The notes beneath the pieces are model-generated. The model saw only the letters and a list, made by a program, of their open reading frames with translations, did not search any database and was not told the DNA's origin. Below are positions 1 to 10,542 of a DNA stretch of 64,000 nt, in pieces. The stretch spans positions 1-64,000 of the forward strand of contig JAAXGZ010000152.1 of the NCBI GenBank assembly GCA_012271135.1, in the 5' to 3' direction. Each line of letters begins with the position of its first letter. Within the stretch, counting starts at the first letter, position 1. Origin of the DNA: Caldilineales bacterium (lineage in GTDB: Bacteria; Chloroflexota; Anaerolineae; Caldilineales; Caldilineaceae). The position numbers were made by a program, and so were the translations under genes.

Positions 1-1779
<1,779 letters not shown>

Positions 1780-1864
1780 TCCGTACGGCGGGACTTGCTC
1801 TGGATTTCTGGCTCCGGGGAACGCCGCCGCGGATTGCTCGCCGGCATCTGATAGGGGCCAGGAA

Positions 1865-1896
1865 AGGTACGACCAGTCCCAGGACTGGTCGTACCT
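1865..1896. terminator. Perfect 15-bp inverted repeat between convergent genes
   Basis: AGGTACGACCAGTCC at 1865-1879 and its exact complement at 1882-1896 are separated by only CA. The repeat lies in the 142-bp gap between the katG stop and the convergent dioxygenase stop. As RNA it folds on both strands, so a two-way transcription stop or mRNA end is likely. No clear T tract follows on either side, so a protein-binding site is also possible. Confidence 0.6.
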
Positions 1897-1921
1897 GCAC
1901 TCGCTCAGATGTGGATGGCGT

Positions 1922-2803
1922 TCAGTTGGTTTCCTCGACCGGTGTCACGGGTACCTTGGGCACCGGCGTGAGGTCGTATCGATGCCAGTGGTACTGGAAC
2001 TCGTCGGACTTCCACCCCCGGTACACCTCCTCCCAGGTCAGGCGCGCCTGATGGGGTGTCAGCACCACGTCCGAGACCGGATCCGAAGCCTTCTGGTAGC
2101 GGTAGTCAACGGACAGCCGCAGCCGATTCCCCGATAGGTTGGGCAGGCCCCGGTGGACGGTGTGGCTGTGGAAGAACAGGGCGTCGCCCAACCCGAACGG
2201 GCTGGACACCCACTCCCCGTCCACATCCTCGGTGTGGGACTTCAGGCCGCCGGCGCCTAGGGAACGTGAGACCGGCAGGATCCCCAGCTTGTGGGACCCG
2301 GTCAGCACGCTTAGGCCGCCCAGGCTGTGGGGACAGGCCCCCAGCGGCATCCAGGCCGTCCAGACATCGGGCGTGCCCTGAATATGCACATAGTCCTGGT
2401 GGGCCGGCGTGGTGTGCTCCGTGGCGGAGGGGAAGATCATCCGCGCAATGTTGCTCGGCTGCAGCAGGACATCCGGTCCCAACAGGATTTCCATGAGTCC
2501 CCAGACGGCCCGGTCGTGGGCCAGCGTGTGGAAGGACTCCAGACACATGATTTGGTCGTAGACCGGTTTGTGTTCCGGATCGCCAGAGACATGGGCGGGA
2601 TGGCTGGTGATGGCCTCGAACGGATCGGTGCCGGCATCAATCCAGCCGACTTCCTGCAGCACGGCACCCATGTCCCTGCGGGTTTCAAGGATCAGTGTCG
2701 GGTCGACGAAGTCCTCCAGGAACAGGTATCCGTCGCGGTCCGCCCGGGCGCGCAGGGCATCCGGATCGTCCAGCAGGGTGTTGGAAACCACGAACGGCTC
2801 CAT
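1922..2803 (-). CDS. Phytanoyl-CoA dioxygenase (PhyH) family protein
   Basis: 293-residue Fe(II)/2-oxoglutarate-dependent oxygenase of the PhyH family. The family hydroxylates varied small organic substrates and the substrate here is unknown. The iron-binding facial triad is visible: His135-x-Asp137 in PAHQDYVH and His217 in HSHTVHRGLPN. An Arg in NRLRLS about ten residues later is expected to bind 2-oxoglutarate. The start at 2803 (MEPFVVSNT) is chosen because GGAAGGA lies about 7 bases upstream. A longer in-frame extension reads through the remnant of another gene and is rejected. It lies downstream of a co-directional sulfatase gene with a gap of about 200 bp. There is no signal peptide, so it is cytoplasmic. 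Confidence 0.9.
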   Translation of the reverse strand: MEPFVVSNTLLDDPDALRARADRDGYLFLEDFVDPTLILETRRDMGAVLQEVGWIDAGTDPFEAITSHPAHVSGDPEHKPVYDQIMCLESFHTLAHDRAVWGLMEILLGPDVLLQPSNIARMIFPSATEHTTPAHQDYVHIQGTPDVWTAWMPLGACPHSLGGLSVLTGSHKLGILPVSRSLGAGGLKSHTEDVDGEWVSSPFGLGDALFFHSHTVHRGLPNLSGNRLRLSVDYRYQKASDPVSDVVLTPHQARLTWEEVYRGWKSDEFQYHWHRYDLTPVPKVPVTPVEETN

Positions 2804-2834
2804 GGCGGGATCCTTCCAAACTGGGGAATGAGGT

Positions 2835-2966
2835 TCAGGGGCCATCAAGACCGGGATGGCGAACGAGCTGAATCCTACCTGCCGCGTCGTGCAGGCCGTC
2901 GCCCACGAAGTTGCAGGCCGGGATGCTGGCCACAGCAAAAATCATCGGCAGCAGCCATGGGTGAGA
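2835..2966 (-). pseudogene. Remnant of a dipeptide/oligopeptide ABC permease (OppC/DppC-like) C-terminus
   Basis: One minus frame reads SHPWLLPMIFAVASIPACNF followed by VGDGLHDAAGR, then a short tail and TGA at 2835-2837. It matches the C-terminal signature of DppC/OppC-type permeases (PW...PG.AI...A.NLLGDGLRDALDPR). Only about 43 codons remain, with no start and no partner genes, so this is the tail of a lost permease. It fills most of the gap between the sulfatase (ending 3004) and the PhyH gene (starting 2803). Confidence 0.6.
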
Positions 2967-3003
2967 CGGCCATGGTCCTCCAACGGCGCACAGTCCGGAC
3001 CAA

Positions 3004-4416
3004 TTAGTAGGTCCAGGTCCGGGCCAGCGGCTGTTCCGACTGGATCAGGCGTTGCAGCAGGCGTCGCCTCATCTCGGCCAGGGCCAGCTGGCAGGCCGGA
3101 ACATCGGAAACGTCCCGGTACTCGCCGAACTCGGCCTCCATGTCCCACAGGATTTCACTGCCGTCCGCATGGCAGATGTACCGCCAGTGCTCCGTGCGCA
3201 GGCTGCGCCAGCCGGTCATTTCCATCAGGGCGTCCTGTTTCGCCGGTTCGGCCTCGGGATCACCCAGGCACGGGACCAGGGACTGACCCTGTACCTCCGG
3301 CGGAATCTGCAGGCCGGCCAGTTCGAGCAGGGTCGGCACGACATCCACGGCCTCCACAATGTTGTGCACGGGGTGGCCGACGGTGCGGCCGGGGGCCCGA
3401 ATTAGGAGTGGCACGCGACTGACCACGTCCCGCCCGGGATAACCCTTGTACCACTGGTGGTACTCGCCGAGCCGCTCCCCGTGATCGGAGGTGAACACTA
3501 CGATGGTGTCCTCGGCCAGACCCAGCCGGTCCAGTTCCGCCAGGATGCGGCCGACGTGGTGGTCCACCTCCGAGATCATGGCGTAGTAGCCGTGGCGGGC
3601 CGTGCGCAGCGAGTCGGCGCTGAACTGAGGATCGGTCTCCCGTTGGTCCCATTCCGGTGGGAAGGCCGGCACGGACAGGCTATCCCGGTCGTACAGGTCC
3701 AGGAAGCGTTGCGGTGCCACCCAGGGGTTGTGGGGGCTGTAGAAGCCGGCGATGCACAGGAACGGCTCGGCGCGACGCTGCGATCGTTGCAGGTAGGCAA
3801 TGGTCTGCTCCGCTACGAAGGCGGTGTGGGTCATGTCGTCCGGCCCCGCGAACGGAACGGCGTCCAGACTCGAGTTGCGGTCCCAGGTTTGGGGGTGCGT
3901 CACCGGATCCTCGACCCGCATTGTCCGGTTCCAGATCAGGTTGGTGGGCGGCGGTCCCAGGCTGATGCTGTCCAGAGCTTCGGGACAGTGGGCGCGGACC
4001 CAGGCCCGGTAGGCGTCCTCGTAGGTGCCGGGTTCGTCCGACACCTCCAGGTGGTCGAAGCCGTAGTCCGGATGGACGGCCCGATGGTCGCGGTTGGCAT
4101 GAGGCAGAAAGTGGAGCTTGCCGATGTTGGCGCTGACATAACCAGCGGTGCCCAGCATGTGGGGCAGGGTTTGGAGGTCTTCGGGCACCGGCACGCCCAT
4201 GTGGGTAATGCGCAGGGCTCCGGGATAGCGGCCGGTCAGGAAGCTGATGCGGCTGGGCATGCACACCGGGTTCTGCACGAAGTGGTGGTCGAAGTTGGCG
4301 CTCTCGGCCGCCAGCGCGTCCAGGTGGGGTGTCTGGACGTCCGGATTGCCGTTGGCCCCGAGGCCATCCCAGCGCTGCTGGTCGGTGTAGAGAATGAGGA
4401 TGTTGGGGTGTTGCAT
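3004..4416 (-). CDS. Type I sulfatase (alkaline phosphatase superfamily)
   Basis: 470-residue arylsulfatase-family enzyme that hydrolyses sulfate esters. The N-terminus NILILYTDQQRWD carries the metal-binding Asp12. Cys52 in CMPSR is the residue expected to be converted to formylglycine. VVFTSDHGE in the second half carries further metal ligands. There is no signal peptide, so the protein should be cytoplasmic. The start at 4416 has a GAAGAAG-like site upstream. The gene is divergent from another sulfatase gene at 4531, sharing a short promoter region, and is followed co-directionally by a PhyH gene. The sulfated substrate cannot be told from the sequence, and the maturing enzyme is not in this window. 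Confidence 0.93.
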   Translation of the reverse strand: MQHPNILILYTDQQRWDGLGANGNPDVQTPHLDALAAESANFDHHFVQNPVCMPSRISFLTGRYPGALRITHMGVPVPEDLQTLPHMLGTAGYVSANIGKLHFLPHANRDHRAVHPDYGFDHLEVSDEPGTYEDAYRAWVRAHCPEALDSISLGPPPTNLIWNRTMRVEDPVTHPQTWDRNSSLDAVPFAGPDDMTHTAFVAEQTIAYLQRSQRRAEPFLCIAGFYSPHNPWVAPQRFLDLYDRDSLSVPAFPPEWDQRETDPQFSADSLRTARHGYYAMISEVDHHVGRILAELDRLGLAEDTIVVFTSDHGERLGEYHQWYKGYPGRDVVSRVPLLIRAPGRTVGHPVHNIVEAVDVVPTLLELAGLQIPPEVQGQSLVPCLGDPEAEPAKQDALMEMTGWRSLRTEHWRYICHADGSEILWDMEAEFGEYRDVSDVPACQLALAEMRRRLLQRLIQSEQPLARTWTY

Positions 4417-4469
4417 GGGCTTGTGCTTCTTCTGCGGATTGGAACTGGATTGTAGCCACCGACCTGTGG

Positions 4470-4498
4470 TGTTGTCTGAAAGGGGTGGTTGCTACAAT
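4470..4498 (+). promoter_or_regulatory. Candidate promoter for the sulfatase-Nudix operon
   Basis: TACAAT at 4493-4498 resembles a -10 box. A weak -35-like TGTTGT lies at 4470-4475 with 17-bp spacing, or TTGTCT at 4472-4477 with 15-bp spacing. It sits 33 bases before the ATG at 4531, in the gap between the two divergent sulfatase genes. Confidence 0.3.
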
Positions 4499-4530
4499 GG
4501 GCTTCCCCGTCCAAGGACAGATCCTCGCGG

Positions 4531-5964
4531 ATGACCCCCGACCGTCCCCACATCATCTTGATCATCACGGATCAGCAGCGCTACGACACCATTGCCGCGC
4601 TTGGCTTTCCCCATGTGGATACGCCGCATCTGGATCGGATGGTGCAGGAGGGGACCGTCTTCACCAACTGCTTCGTGAGCGCGCCTTCGTGCGCCCCCTC
4701 CCGGGCCAGTCTCTTCACCGGGCAGTATCCCCACACCACCGGCATCCACCGGAACGCGGACCACTGGAAACATGCCTGGGTTGAGGACTTGGCGGCCGGC
4801 GGCTATCGCTGCATCAACATCGGCAAGATGCACACGTGGCCGTACGATACGCCGCTGGGCTTCCACGAGCGGTATGTGGTGGAGAACAAGGACCGCTTCC
4901 TGGAGGAACGCTACTGGTTTGACGAATGGGACAAGGCCCTGCATGCGCGGGGCCTGACCAAGCAGCAACGGGTCCTGTACCGGCGGCGGGAGGATTACGA
5001 ACGCAGCTTGGGGGCTTTTGACTGGGAGCTGCCGGTGGACATGCACTCCGACAATTTCGTCGGTGACCTGGCGGCCTGGTGGCTGGACAGCAAGCCCCGG
5101 CCCGAACAGCCCCTGTTTCTGGAGATCGGTTTCCCCGGCCCCCACCCGCCCTACGATCCGACCCCGGAGGACGTGCAGCCTTACTTGGAGAAGGATCTGC
5201 CGATTGCACCGGTCTCACAGGCGGACTTGGACGGCCAGCCGCCCCCGTTTCGAGCCATGCGCCGGCACAACACGGAGGTCGACCACGACTCAGTGGTGCA
5301 CATCGAGGATCCCCCGGCCGAGTTGCGCCATCGGCAACGGGCCTACTACCTGGCCAACGTGTCCATGATCGACCGTCAGGTAGGCAACATCCTGGCAGCA
5401 CTCGAGCGCAACGGCTACCTGGACAACGCCGTGGTGATCTTCACCTCCGATCACGGCGACTGCCTCGGCGACCACGGCCATAGCCAGAAGTGGACGATGT
5501 ACGAGCAAATCGTGCGCGTCCCACTGTTGATTTGGGCCCCCGGCCGGGCCGCGGCCGGTCACGCGGTGGATGGGCTCTGCCAACAGATGGATCTCGGCCC
5601 GGCCATCCTGGGGTGGGCTGGCCTGGAACCCGACCCGGGCATGGAAGCCGTTTCCTTGGCGCCGGCTCTGTCAGGGGAGCCGTGGGCCGGCCGCGATCAT
5701 GTCTATGCGGAGCACGGTCGGGACGGCATCCTGCAGGAAACCGAGTTCATGACCATGGTTCGCAACCGGCGTTGGAAGCTGGTCCATTTCGCGGGCGAGG
5801 CGTTCGGCCAGCTCTTCGACCTGGAGAACGATCCTCTGGAGGAACATTGCCTCTGGCATGATCCAGGGACCCAGGCGGTGAAACAGTTGCTCCTGGACGA
5901 GCTGCGTGAATGGCGCATCCACAGTGCGGTTCACACCAAGGACTGGTTCAGCCGCTGGCGCTGA
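4531..5964 (+). CDS. Type I sulfatase, first gene of a sulfatase-Nudix-Nudix operon
   Basis: 477-residue sulfatase. HIILIITDQQRYD supplies the N-terminal metal-binding Asp, Cys54 in CAPSR is the formylglycine site, and FTSDHGDCLGDHG carries the later metal ligands. The start at 4531 (MTPDRPHIIL) is preferred over an ATG 14 codons earlier because similarity to sulfatases begins there and AAGGACAG lies about 11 bases upstream. No signal peptide is present. The stop TGA (5962-5964) is followed at once by the ATG of a Nudix gene, so translation is probably coupled. It is only loosely similar to the divergent sulfatase at 3004-4416. Confidence 0.93.
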   Translation: MTPDRPHIILIITDQQRYDTIAALGFPHVDTPHLDRMVQEGTVFTNCFVSAPSCAPSRASLFTGQYPHTTGIHRNADHWKHAWVEDLAAGGYRCINIGKMHTWPYDTPLGFHERYVVENKDRFLEERYWFDEWDKALHARGLTKQQRVLYRRREDYERSLGAFDWELPVDMHSDNFVGDLAAWWLDSKPRPEQPLFLEIGFPGPHPPYDPTPEDVQPYLEKDLPIAPVSQADLDGQPPPFRAMRRHNTEVDHDSVVHIEDPPAELRHRQRAYYLANVSMIDRQVGNILAALERNGYLDNAVVIFTSDHGDCLGDHGHSQKWTMYEQIVRVPLLIWAPGRAAAGHAVDGLCQQMDLGPAILGWAGLEPDPGMEAVSLAPALSGEPWAGRDHVYAEHGRDGILQETEFMTMVRNRRWKLVHFAGEAFGQLFDLENDPLEEHCLWHDPGTQAVKQLLLDELREWRIHSAVHTKDWFSRWR

Positions 5965-6783
5965 ATGGATGCCGCTCCTCTCCCATCACCTTTCCGGTCC
6001 ATGACCCTGCAAGGGCGCACAAATGCCTTCAACGGCCTCGAGATCGACGGCGAGGCCATTCCCGACGCGGAGGTGGAACTGCGCGCGCTGTTTCCATCCA
6101 GGATGGCGCAGTGGCGGGAAGACGGCCTGAGTCTGATCTGGCTTAGGGTGCCGCTGGCCAAGTCCTTTGCCATCCCCGCCGCCGTGGAGCAGGGATTCGT
6201 CTTCCACCACAGTCAGGCCGACTACGTCATGCTCACCTGTGCGCTGGAGCCCAGGGCGTTCATTCCGCCCTACGCCACGCACTTCGTCGGCGCGGGCGGC
6301 GTCGTGCTGGACAGCCGACAGCGGTTGCTGGTGGTCAATGAGCGCTTCCGGGGTAATCGGTCCGAGCCTTTCTGGAAGCTGCCCGGTGGCTTGCTGGATC
6401 CTGGCGAACACCTGGAGGCCGGCGTGCGCCGCGAGGTGCTCGAGGAGACCGGCATCGAGACCCGGTTCGACAGGCTCGTGGTGGCTTGGCACAATCACCG
6501 CTACCAGTTTGGCAAGTCCGGGTTCTACATGGTGTGTCGCCTGACCCCGCTCACATTCGACATCCGCAAGGACGATTTCGAAATTGACGATTGCTGCTGG
6601 ATGCCCCTGGAGGAGTACTTGGCCAGTCCGCACGTGGCCAGCTTCAACCGCGTGATTGTCGAAGCGGCCGTGGCCAATCCGACCCTGGCCGAGACCGTGC
6701 TGCCCTTCTATCCGGATCCGGACCGGCACGAGTTCTTCTTTCCGCCGGCTCCGTGGCCACTGGCGCCCGAAACCGTCCCATGA
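5965..6783 (+). CDS. NUDT6-like Nudix hydrolase, copy 1
   Basis: 272 residues. The C-terminal half holds a full Nudix box, GGLLDPGEHLEAG followed by VRREVLEETGI, matching Gx5Ex7REUxEExGU, which binds Mg and hydrolyses nucleoside diphosphates linked to another group. The N-terminal half (FNGLEIDGEA to LTCALEP) resembles the extra domain found before the Nudix fold in NUDT6-type proteins. The gene begins directly after the stop of the sulfatase gene, without its own clear ribosome site. An alternative ATG lies at 6001. Its last four bases overlap the start of a second, related Nudix gene. The substrate is unknown; its placement after a sulfatase suggests a role in nucleotide-sugar or sulfonucleotide clean-up, which is only an inference. 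Confidence 0.88.
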   Translation: MDAAPLPSPFRSMTLQGRTNAFNGLEIDGEAIPDAEVELRALFPSRMAQWREDGLSLIWLRVPLAKSFAIPAAVEQGFVFHHSQADYVMLTCALEPRAFIPPYATHFVGAGGVVLDSRQRLLVVNERFRGNRSEPFWKLPGGLLDPGEHLEAGVRREVLEETGIETRFDRLVVAWHNHRYQFGKSGFYMVCRLTPLTFDIRKDDFEIDDCCWMPLEEYLASPHVASFNRVIVEAAVANPTLAETVLPFYPDPDRHEFFFPPAPWPLAPETVP

Positions 6784-7562
6784 GCCTCGCGGGCACGATC
6801 AACCAGTACAGCGGATTCGAGGTGGATCCGATGTCCCTGCCGGAGTCCGCGGCCTGGTTCGCCGCTCTGCTCCCCGGCGCCTTGGAGGAGTGGCGGCAGG
6901 CCGGTTGCCGACTGGTCTGGCTTAAGGTGCCGCTGGCCCGCGCCGCGCTGATCCCGACTGCGGTGGCGGAAGGCTTTGTCTTCCACCACAGCAAGCCGGA
7001 TCACCTGATGATGACGCTGTCCCTGGCGGAAGATGCCTATGTGCCCCACTACGCATCCCACTACATCGGTGCCGGCGGCGTGGTGATCGATGACCAGGAG
7101 CGCCTTCTGGTGGTCAGTGAACGGTACCGGCGGGACAGTTCCTGGCCCCATTGGAAGCTGCCGGGCGGCGCCCTGCACCAGGGCGAAAGCCTAGTGGAGG
7201 CCGCCATTCGCGAGGTGCGGGAGGAAACGGGCGTGGAGACCCGTTTCTGCCATTTGGCCGCCTTTCGCCACTGGCACGGCTACCGCTATGGCAAGTCCGA
7301 CATCTACATGGTCTGCCGTCTGGCACCGCTCTCAACGGACATCCGGAAGGAGGACCGGGAGATTGACCGCTGCGAGTGGATGCCGCTGCGTACCTATCTG
7401 GAGACCGAACACGTGCACGAGTTCAACAAGTCCATCGTGCGCGCCGCCCTGGCCGACGATCACCTGGTGCCGGGCTCCCTCCCCACCATGAGCCTGCCCG
7501 GCAAGCACGAGTTCTTCTGCCACCCGGCCTTTGAGCAGGCCCGGTCGGCGGACTTCACTTGA
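6780..7562 (+). CDS. NUDT6-like Nudix hydrolase, copy 2
   Basis: 260 residues, clearly a paralogue of the preceding gene. Both share the same N-terminal domain (NQYSGFEVDP, then VWLKVPLARAALIPTAVAEG) and the same Nudix box (GGALHQGESLVEA, then IREVREETGV). Both end with a HEFF motif. The ATG at 6780 overlaps the TGA of copy 1 in an ATGA arrangement, a sign of coupled translation. The likely history is a local gene duplication. The operon ends here, followed by a strong stem-loop at 7581-7606. No signal peptide or membrane segment is seen. Confidence 0.88.
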   Translation: MSLAGTINQYSGFEVDPMSLPESAAWFAALLPGALEEWRQAGCRLVWLKVPLARAALIPTAVAEGFVFHHSKPDHLMMTLSLAEDAYVPHYASHYIGAGGVVIDDQERLLVVSERYRRDSSWPHWKLPGGALHQGESLVEAAIREVREETGVETRFCHLAAFRHWHGYRYGKSDIYMVCRLAPLSTDIRKEDREIDRCEWMPLRTYLETEHVHEFNKSIVRAALADDHLVPGSLPTMSLPGKHEFFCHPAFEQARSADFT

Positions 7563-7573
7563 ATTCCCTGCCA

Positions 7574-7609
7574 AAAAAAGAGCCCGGAACCGACTGGTTC
7601 CGGGCTTTG
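7574..7609. terminator. Bidirectional Rho-independent terminator
   Basis: Stem AGCCCGGAACC (7581-7591), loop GACT, stem GGTTCCGGGCT (7596-7606). On the minus strand it is followed by CTTTTTTT, a strong terminator for the PhyH gene at 7636-8457. On the plus strand only TTGTG follows, so it serves the Nudix operon more weakly. Confidence 0.85.
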
Positions 7610-7635
7610 TGTGCGAACCGGGGTTCGGCGGCAGG

Positions 7636-8457
7636 TTAGCTGACCCCGGTCGCCTCCGTGGCGGGACCGCCGATGGGCAACAGTTCCATGCCTTCCTTGC
7701 GGATGCGGTAGCCCTGGACCATGAGGTTGGGGCGGCCGACGCTCTGACCGAACCACTGTTTGTTTTCCGGATCGCGGTAGCCAACGCGGACCAGGCGACG
7801 CGGCTTCCTGGTCTGGTTGATGTAGGAACCATGGACCGTATTGATGCAGAACAGAACCACGTCGCCGGCCTTGGCCGGTACCGGCACGGTGTCCTCGAGA
7901 CTGTATTCGTCGGTGGGCAGGTGTGGAGTGCAGGAGGTTCCGTCCTCCAGTTCCGTGATGTGTTCCCGGAATCCCTGTTTGTGAGAACCCTCCAGAAATC
8001 GGATTTCGCCGTTCTCGTGGCAGGTGTCGTCCAGATGGATCAGGGTGTCGATGAAGCGGCCGTTCTCGTGCCGGTAGAACGGGTTGTCCTGGTGCATCGG
8101 GAAAGGATGGCCGGTCTGCGGCGGCTTGATGTGCATCGTGGAGTGGTGAAGTTCCACATTGGGTCCGATCAGATCGGCGATGGCCTCCGTTAGCCGGTTG
8201 TTGGTGACGGCCCGCATCCAGGCATCCGAATAGAAGTGGAGATCGTGCATGGCCGTCAGCTTGGACTTCTTCTCCGTCTCCGGGTCCATGTAGGCGTTGC
8301 GCCAGGGCCCGCTCCAGCCGGGGCTGGTGAAGGCCCAGTCCTCCACTAGGCGGTCCATTTCGTCCGACAACTCGGCTGTTTCCTCGGGTGGGAACACCTC
8401 CGGAATGTGGAGATATCCGTTTGCGTGGTAGAACTCGATTTGTTCAGGTGTGAGCAT
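7636..8457 (-). CDS. Phytanoyl-CoA dioxygenase (PhyH) family protein
   Basis: 273-residue Fe(II)/2-oxoglutarate oxygenase. Iron ligands are His122-x-Asp124 in PMHQDNPFY and His209 in INTVHGSY, with Arg residues in RKPRRLVRV as the likely 2-oxoglutarate contact. The start at 8457 has AGGAG about 9 bases upstream. It is only distantly similar to the PhyH protein at 1922-2803. The gene converges on the sulfatase-Nudix operon and shares its terminator. The substrate is unknown. There is no signal peptide. Confidence 0.9.
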   Translation of the reverse strand: MLTPEQIEFYHANGYLHIPEVFPPEETAELSDEMDRLVEDWAFTSPGWSGPWRNAYMDPETEKKSKLTAMHDLHFYSDAWMRAVTNNRLTEAIADLIGPNVELHHSTMHIKPPQTGHPFPMHQDNPFYRHENGRFIDTLIHLDDTCHENGEIRFLEGSHKQGFREHITELEDGTSCTPHLPTDEYSLEDTVPVPAKAGDVVLFCINTVHGSYINQTRKPRRLVRVGYRDPENKQWFGQSVGRPNLMVQGYRIRKEGMELLPIGGPATEATGVS

Positions 8458-9425
8458 GTTCGGGACTCCTAGCAGGAGGGCTATTCAATTGTGGAGGCGA
8501 ACCGCGATCGTAGCATAGGGGGTTGGGGCGGTGCGAGCGCATGCCATCCATCGGCACTGTTTCAGAATCCGCAACCCTGATCCATGTGCGCCCCACGTCC
8601 AGATCGATGGACATCTAGAGAACGTCACTACTTGGGAGACGACTTGAAATGGCTGGAATCAGACCTCAATCGTACCGTTATTGTGCCGCAATCGTGCCAC
8701 TATTGAACCTTGTAGATGCAGGGGTACTTCGGTAACGAAGGTAGCCAACTTGATTGATGGAGGATGCTTCCTCAAGCGTCTACGATGGGTTCACCCGAAC
8801 ATCGACAGTGCTGATGCCAGGGATGTCAAGGATGCTGTCGACGAGTTGGTGCCTTCACACCTGAAGCCGATCAACCAGGCGGCATGTTTGACCGCCACTC
8901 GGCGATGTAGGACCGATTCCAGACAGTTCACCGGTGGGGAAGCGTGTTCCGATCCCGGCATCGGTGGTGATCAGGCACTGACTGCTGCGGAAAGCGGTTT
9001 GCAGCGGGCCAGTTGGGGCTCTTGGACTTCCAAGCAATGAATAAGACTCTCAATAAGACCCCATAGACGCAAGGCGGTGCCTTCGCTTACTCGAACTGCA
9101 CTCGTTTCCACCGGACTGCTGGTCTCCGCAAGACCTTGCCAACTCCCTGGTTGCGCAATTCCACTCACGGGGACAGGGAGGCCCGCGGGTTGGAGCCAGT
9201 GCCGGCGCTACCGCCTGCACGTCCCACTACAGGGTGGCAGCACCCACCCCGCAGCCCGGCAGGCCTAGGACCCGGGCCCGATGGCTGACACCGGGCACAT
9301 ACCGCTGGGCCACCAGCTGCCGGAAGGCCTGCGGACGCAGTCGGGTTCCGAAAGCCATCCTGCCCATTCCCGGATTGTTGAAGCACCGCCAACCAAGGCC
9401 GGTAAGTGAAAATACCATTCCGTAC
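8458..9425. other. About 1 kb without a recognisable gene
   Basis: No open frame here has a start, ribosome site and protein-like composition together. Around 8668-8709 a short motif of the type TCGTGCC/TTGTGCC recurs three times. The first 60 bases should hold the promoter of the PhyH gene that starts at 8457. I see no RNA gene and no insertion sequence. Confidence 0.5.
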
Positions 9426-9875
9426 CTATGGGGAAGTGAGCGGTTCGCCCATGTCGTCGACCAGGCAAATGGAATGGGTACCGCGGGTGTTTAAGAGAGC
9501 GGGAAGCCGCAGGTGGGGGGTTCCGGAGTCCGCGGCCAAGTAGAAGCAGTGCAGGAAGCCCATCGCCCCATCCTTGGCATGTTTGTTCAAGAGGCGGGTT
9601 GCTCGGGGCAGGATGCGTATGTCTACTAGGGAAGGATCTACCCACACAGTGGAGCTTTTGCCTCCAGTATTCACCATGTACCATTCGGTGCCGTCGGTAC
9701 TTGTGGTGGCGCCTACCACGAGCAGTCTATTGCTCAGGATATCTATAGTCGGTCTGAGCTTGGGACAACGTGGGTGAGGACACAAATGCAGGTCCAGAAA
9801 AGATGAAGGACGGTGAATGGCGTGACCTGCAGAGTAGTGGGGCCGGGTGGGAAGTTCTCCCTGCTCCCCTGTCAA
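9426..9875 (-). pseudogene. SH3-like domain fragment, possibly the broken end of the lipoprotein gene upstream
   Basis: A minus frame of about 149 codons contains LLVVGATTSTDGTEWYMVNT followed by a GGKSSTVWVDPSLVDI segment. This resembles bacterial SH3-type repeats such as those in the lipoprotein at 10543-11427. There is no convincing start or ribosome site. It lies in a different frame from the small lipoprotein that stops at 9976, about 100 bp upstream. The two may once have been a single lipoprotein gene with SH3 repeats that has since frameshifted. A chance open frame cannot be excluded. Confidence 0.35.
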
Positions 9876-9975
9876 TCCAGTCAGACTCTGCTTGGGCAGA
9901 CTCTTCGCGACTTCGTGCCAAGAGTCCGGAAAAATCCAGCGGTACGCTGTGGAGTGGCAGCCATACCTGTGGCCC

Positions 9976-10386
9976 TCAGGCGGCAGATCCCTGAATCACA
10001 GCAGACATCCGTAACCATTGGAGGTGTGTTTCCGTGCAGTCCCCGTCGGCGGAACAATGCAAATGAGGTTGTTGGTCATCCTCCCAAATGCCATCCAGAA
10101 GCCACAGGCTTGAGTCGTCGGTACGTCCAAGTGGATAGTCTTGGCTATCTTCGGAGGGCCATGTGTACACAAGCAATCCAGACGGAATGATCACATTGTG
10201 GGAAGCCCCCGGACTGTTCGCTTCCGGACTGTCTGGGCACACTTGCTCAAATTCCAGCACAGGAACGGGCGGGTCTTCCTCAAGTTTCGACAAAGTACAC
10301 CCTGCCAAGCAGGCTAGGCTTGCCAGGCAAACGGTCAGGGCACAGGCAAGGAAACGAGCGGAAAGATACGTGACATGAAACGTCAC
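9976..10386 (-). CDS. Small lipoprotein, function unknown
   Basis: 136 residues from a GTG start at 10386, chosen because GGAG lies 9 bases upstream and a signal peptide starts there. The N-terminus runs through a hydrophobic stretch to LACLAGC, a lipobox with the acylated Cys at about residue 30. The mature part (HNVIIPSGLLVYTWPSEDSQ, then a GRTDDSSLWLLDG segment) faintly recalls an SH3-like fold. I recognise no family. It may be the intact 5' part of a longer gene whose 3' part is the fragment at 9426-9875. It lies downstream of the MacAB-like operon in the same orientation, with a gap of about 150 bp to the operon's last gene. Confidence 0.45.
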   Translation of the reverse strand: MTFHVTYLSARFLACALTVCLASLACLAGCTLSKLEEDPPVPVLEFEQVCPDSPEANSPGASHNVIIPSGLLVYTWPSEDSQDYPLGRTDDSSLWLLDGIWEDDQQPHLHCSADGDCTETHLQWLRMSAVIQGSAA

Positions 10387-10542
10387 AGTTTCAAACTCCG
10401 TTGATTGTGTTTCCAGGCCGTCATCGGCATCTTCCGTGCACAAGGCGGATTCCTTTCGCTGACTGCAGGCCATGCCCTGCGCCGTGTCGGATGGGGTATG
10501 TGGCAGGGGTTGCTCGACTGCGCCGTCGCAACCGCGGACGGC

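Noticed and set aside
2804..2938. Longer start of the PhyH gene at 2938
   Set aside because: The added residues come from the frame next to an OppC remnant and lack PhyH similarity; GGAAGGA supports 2803.
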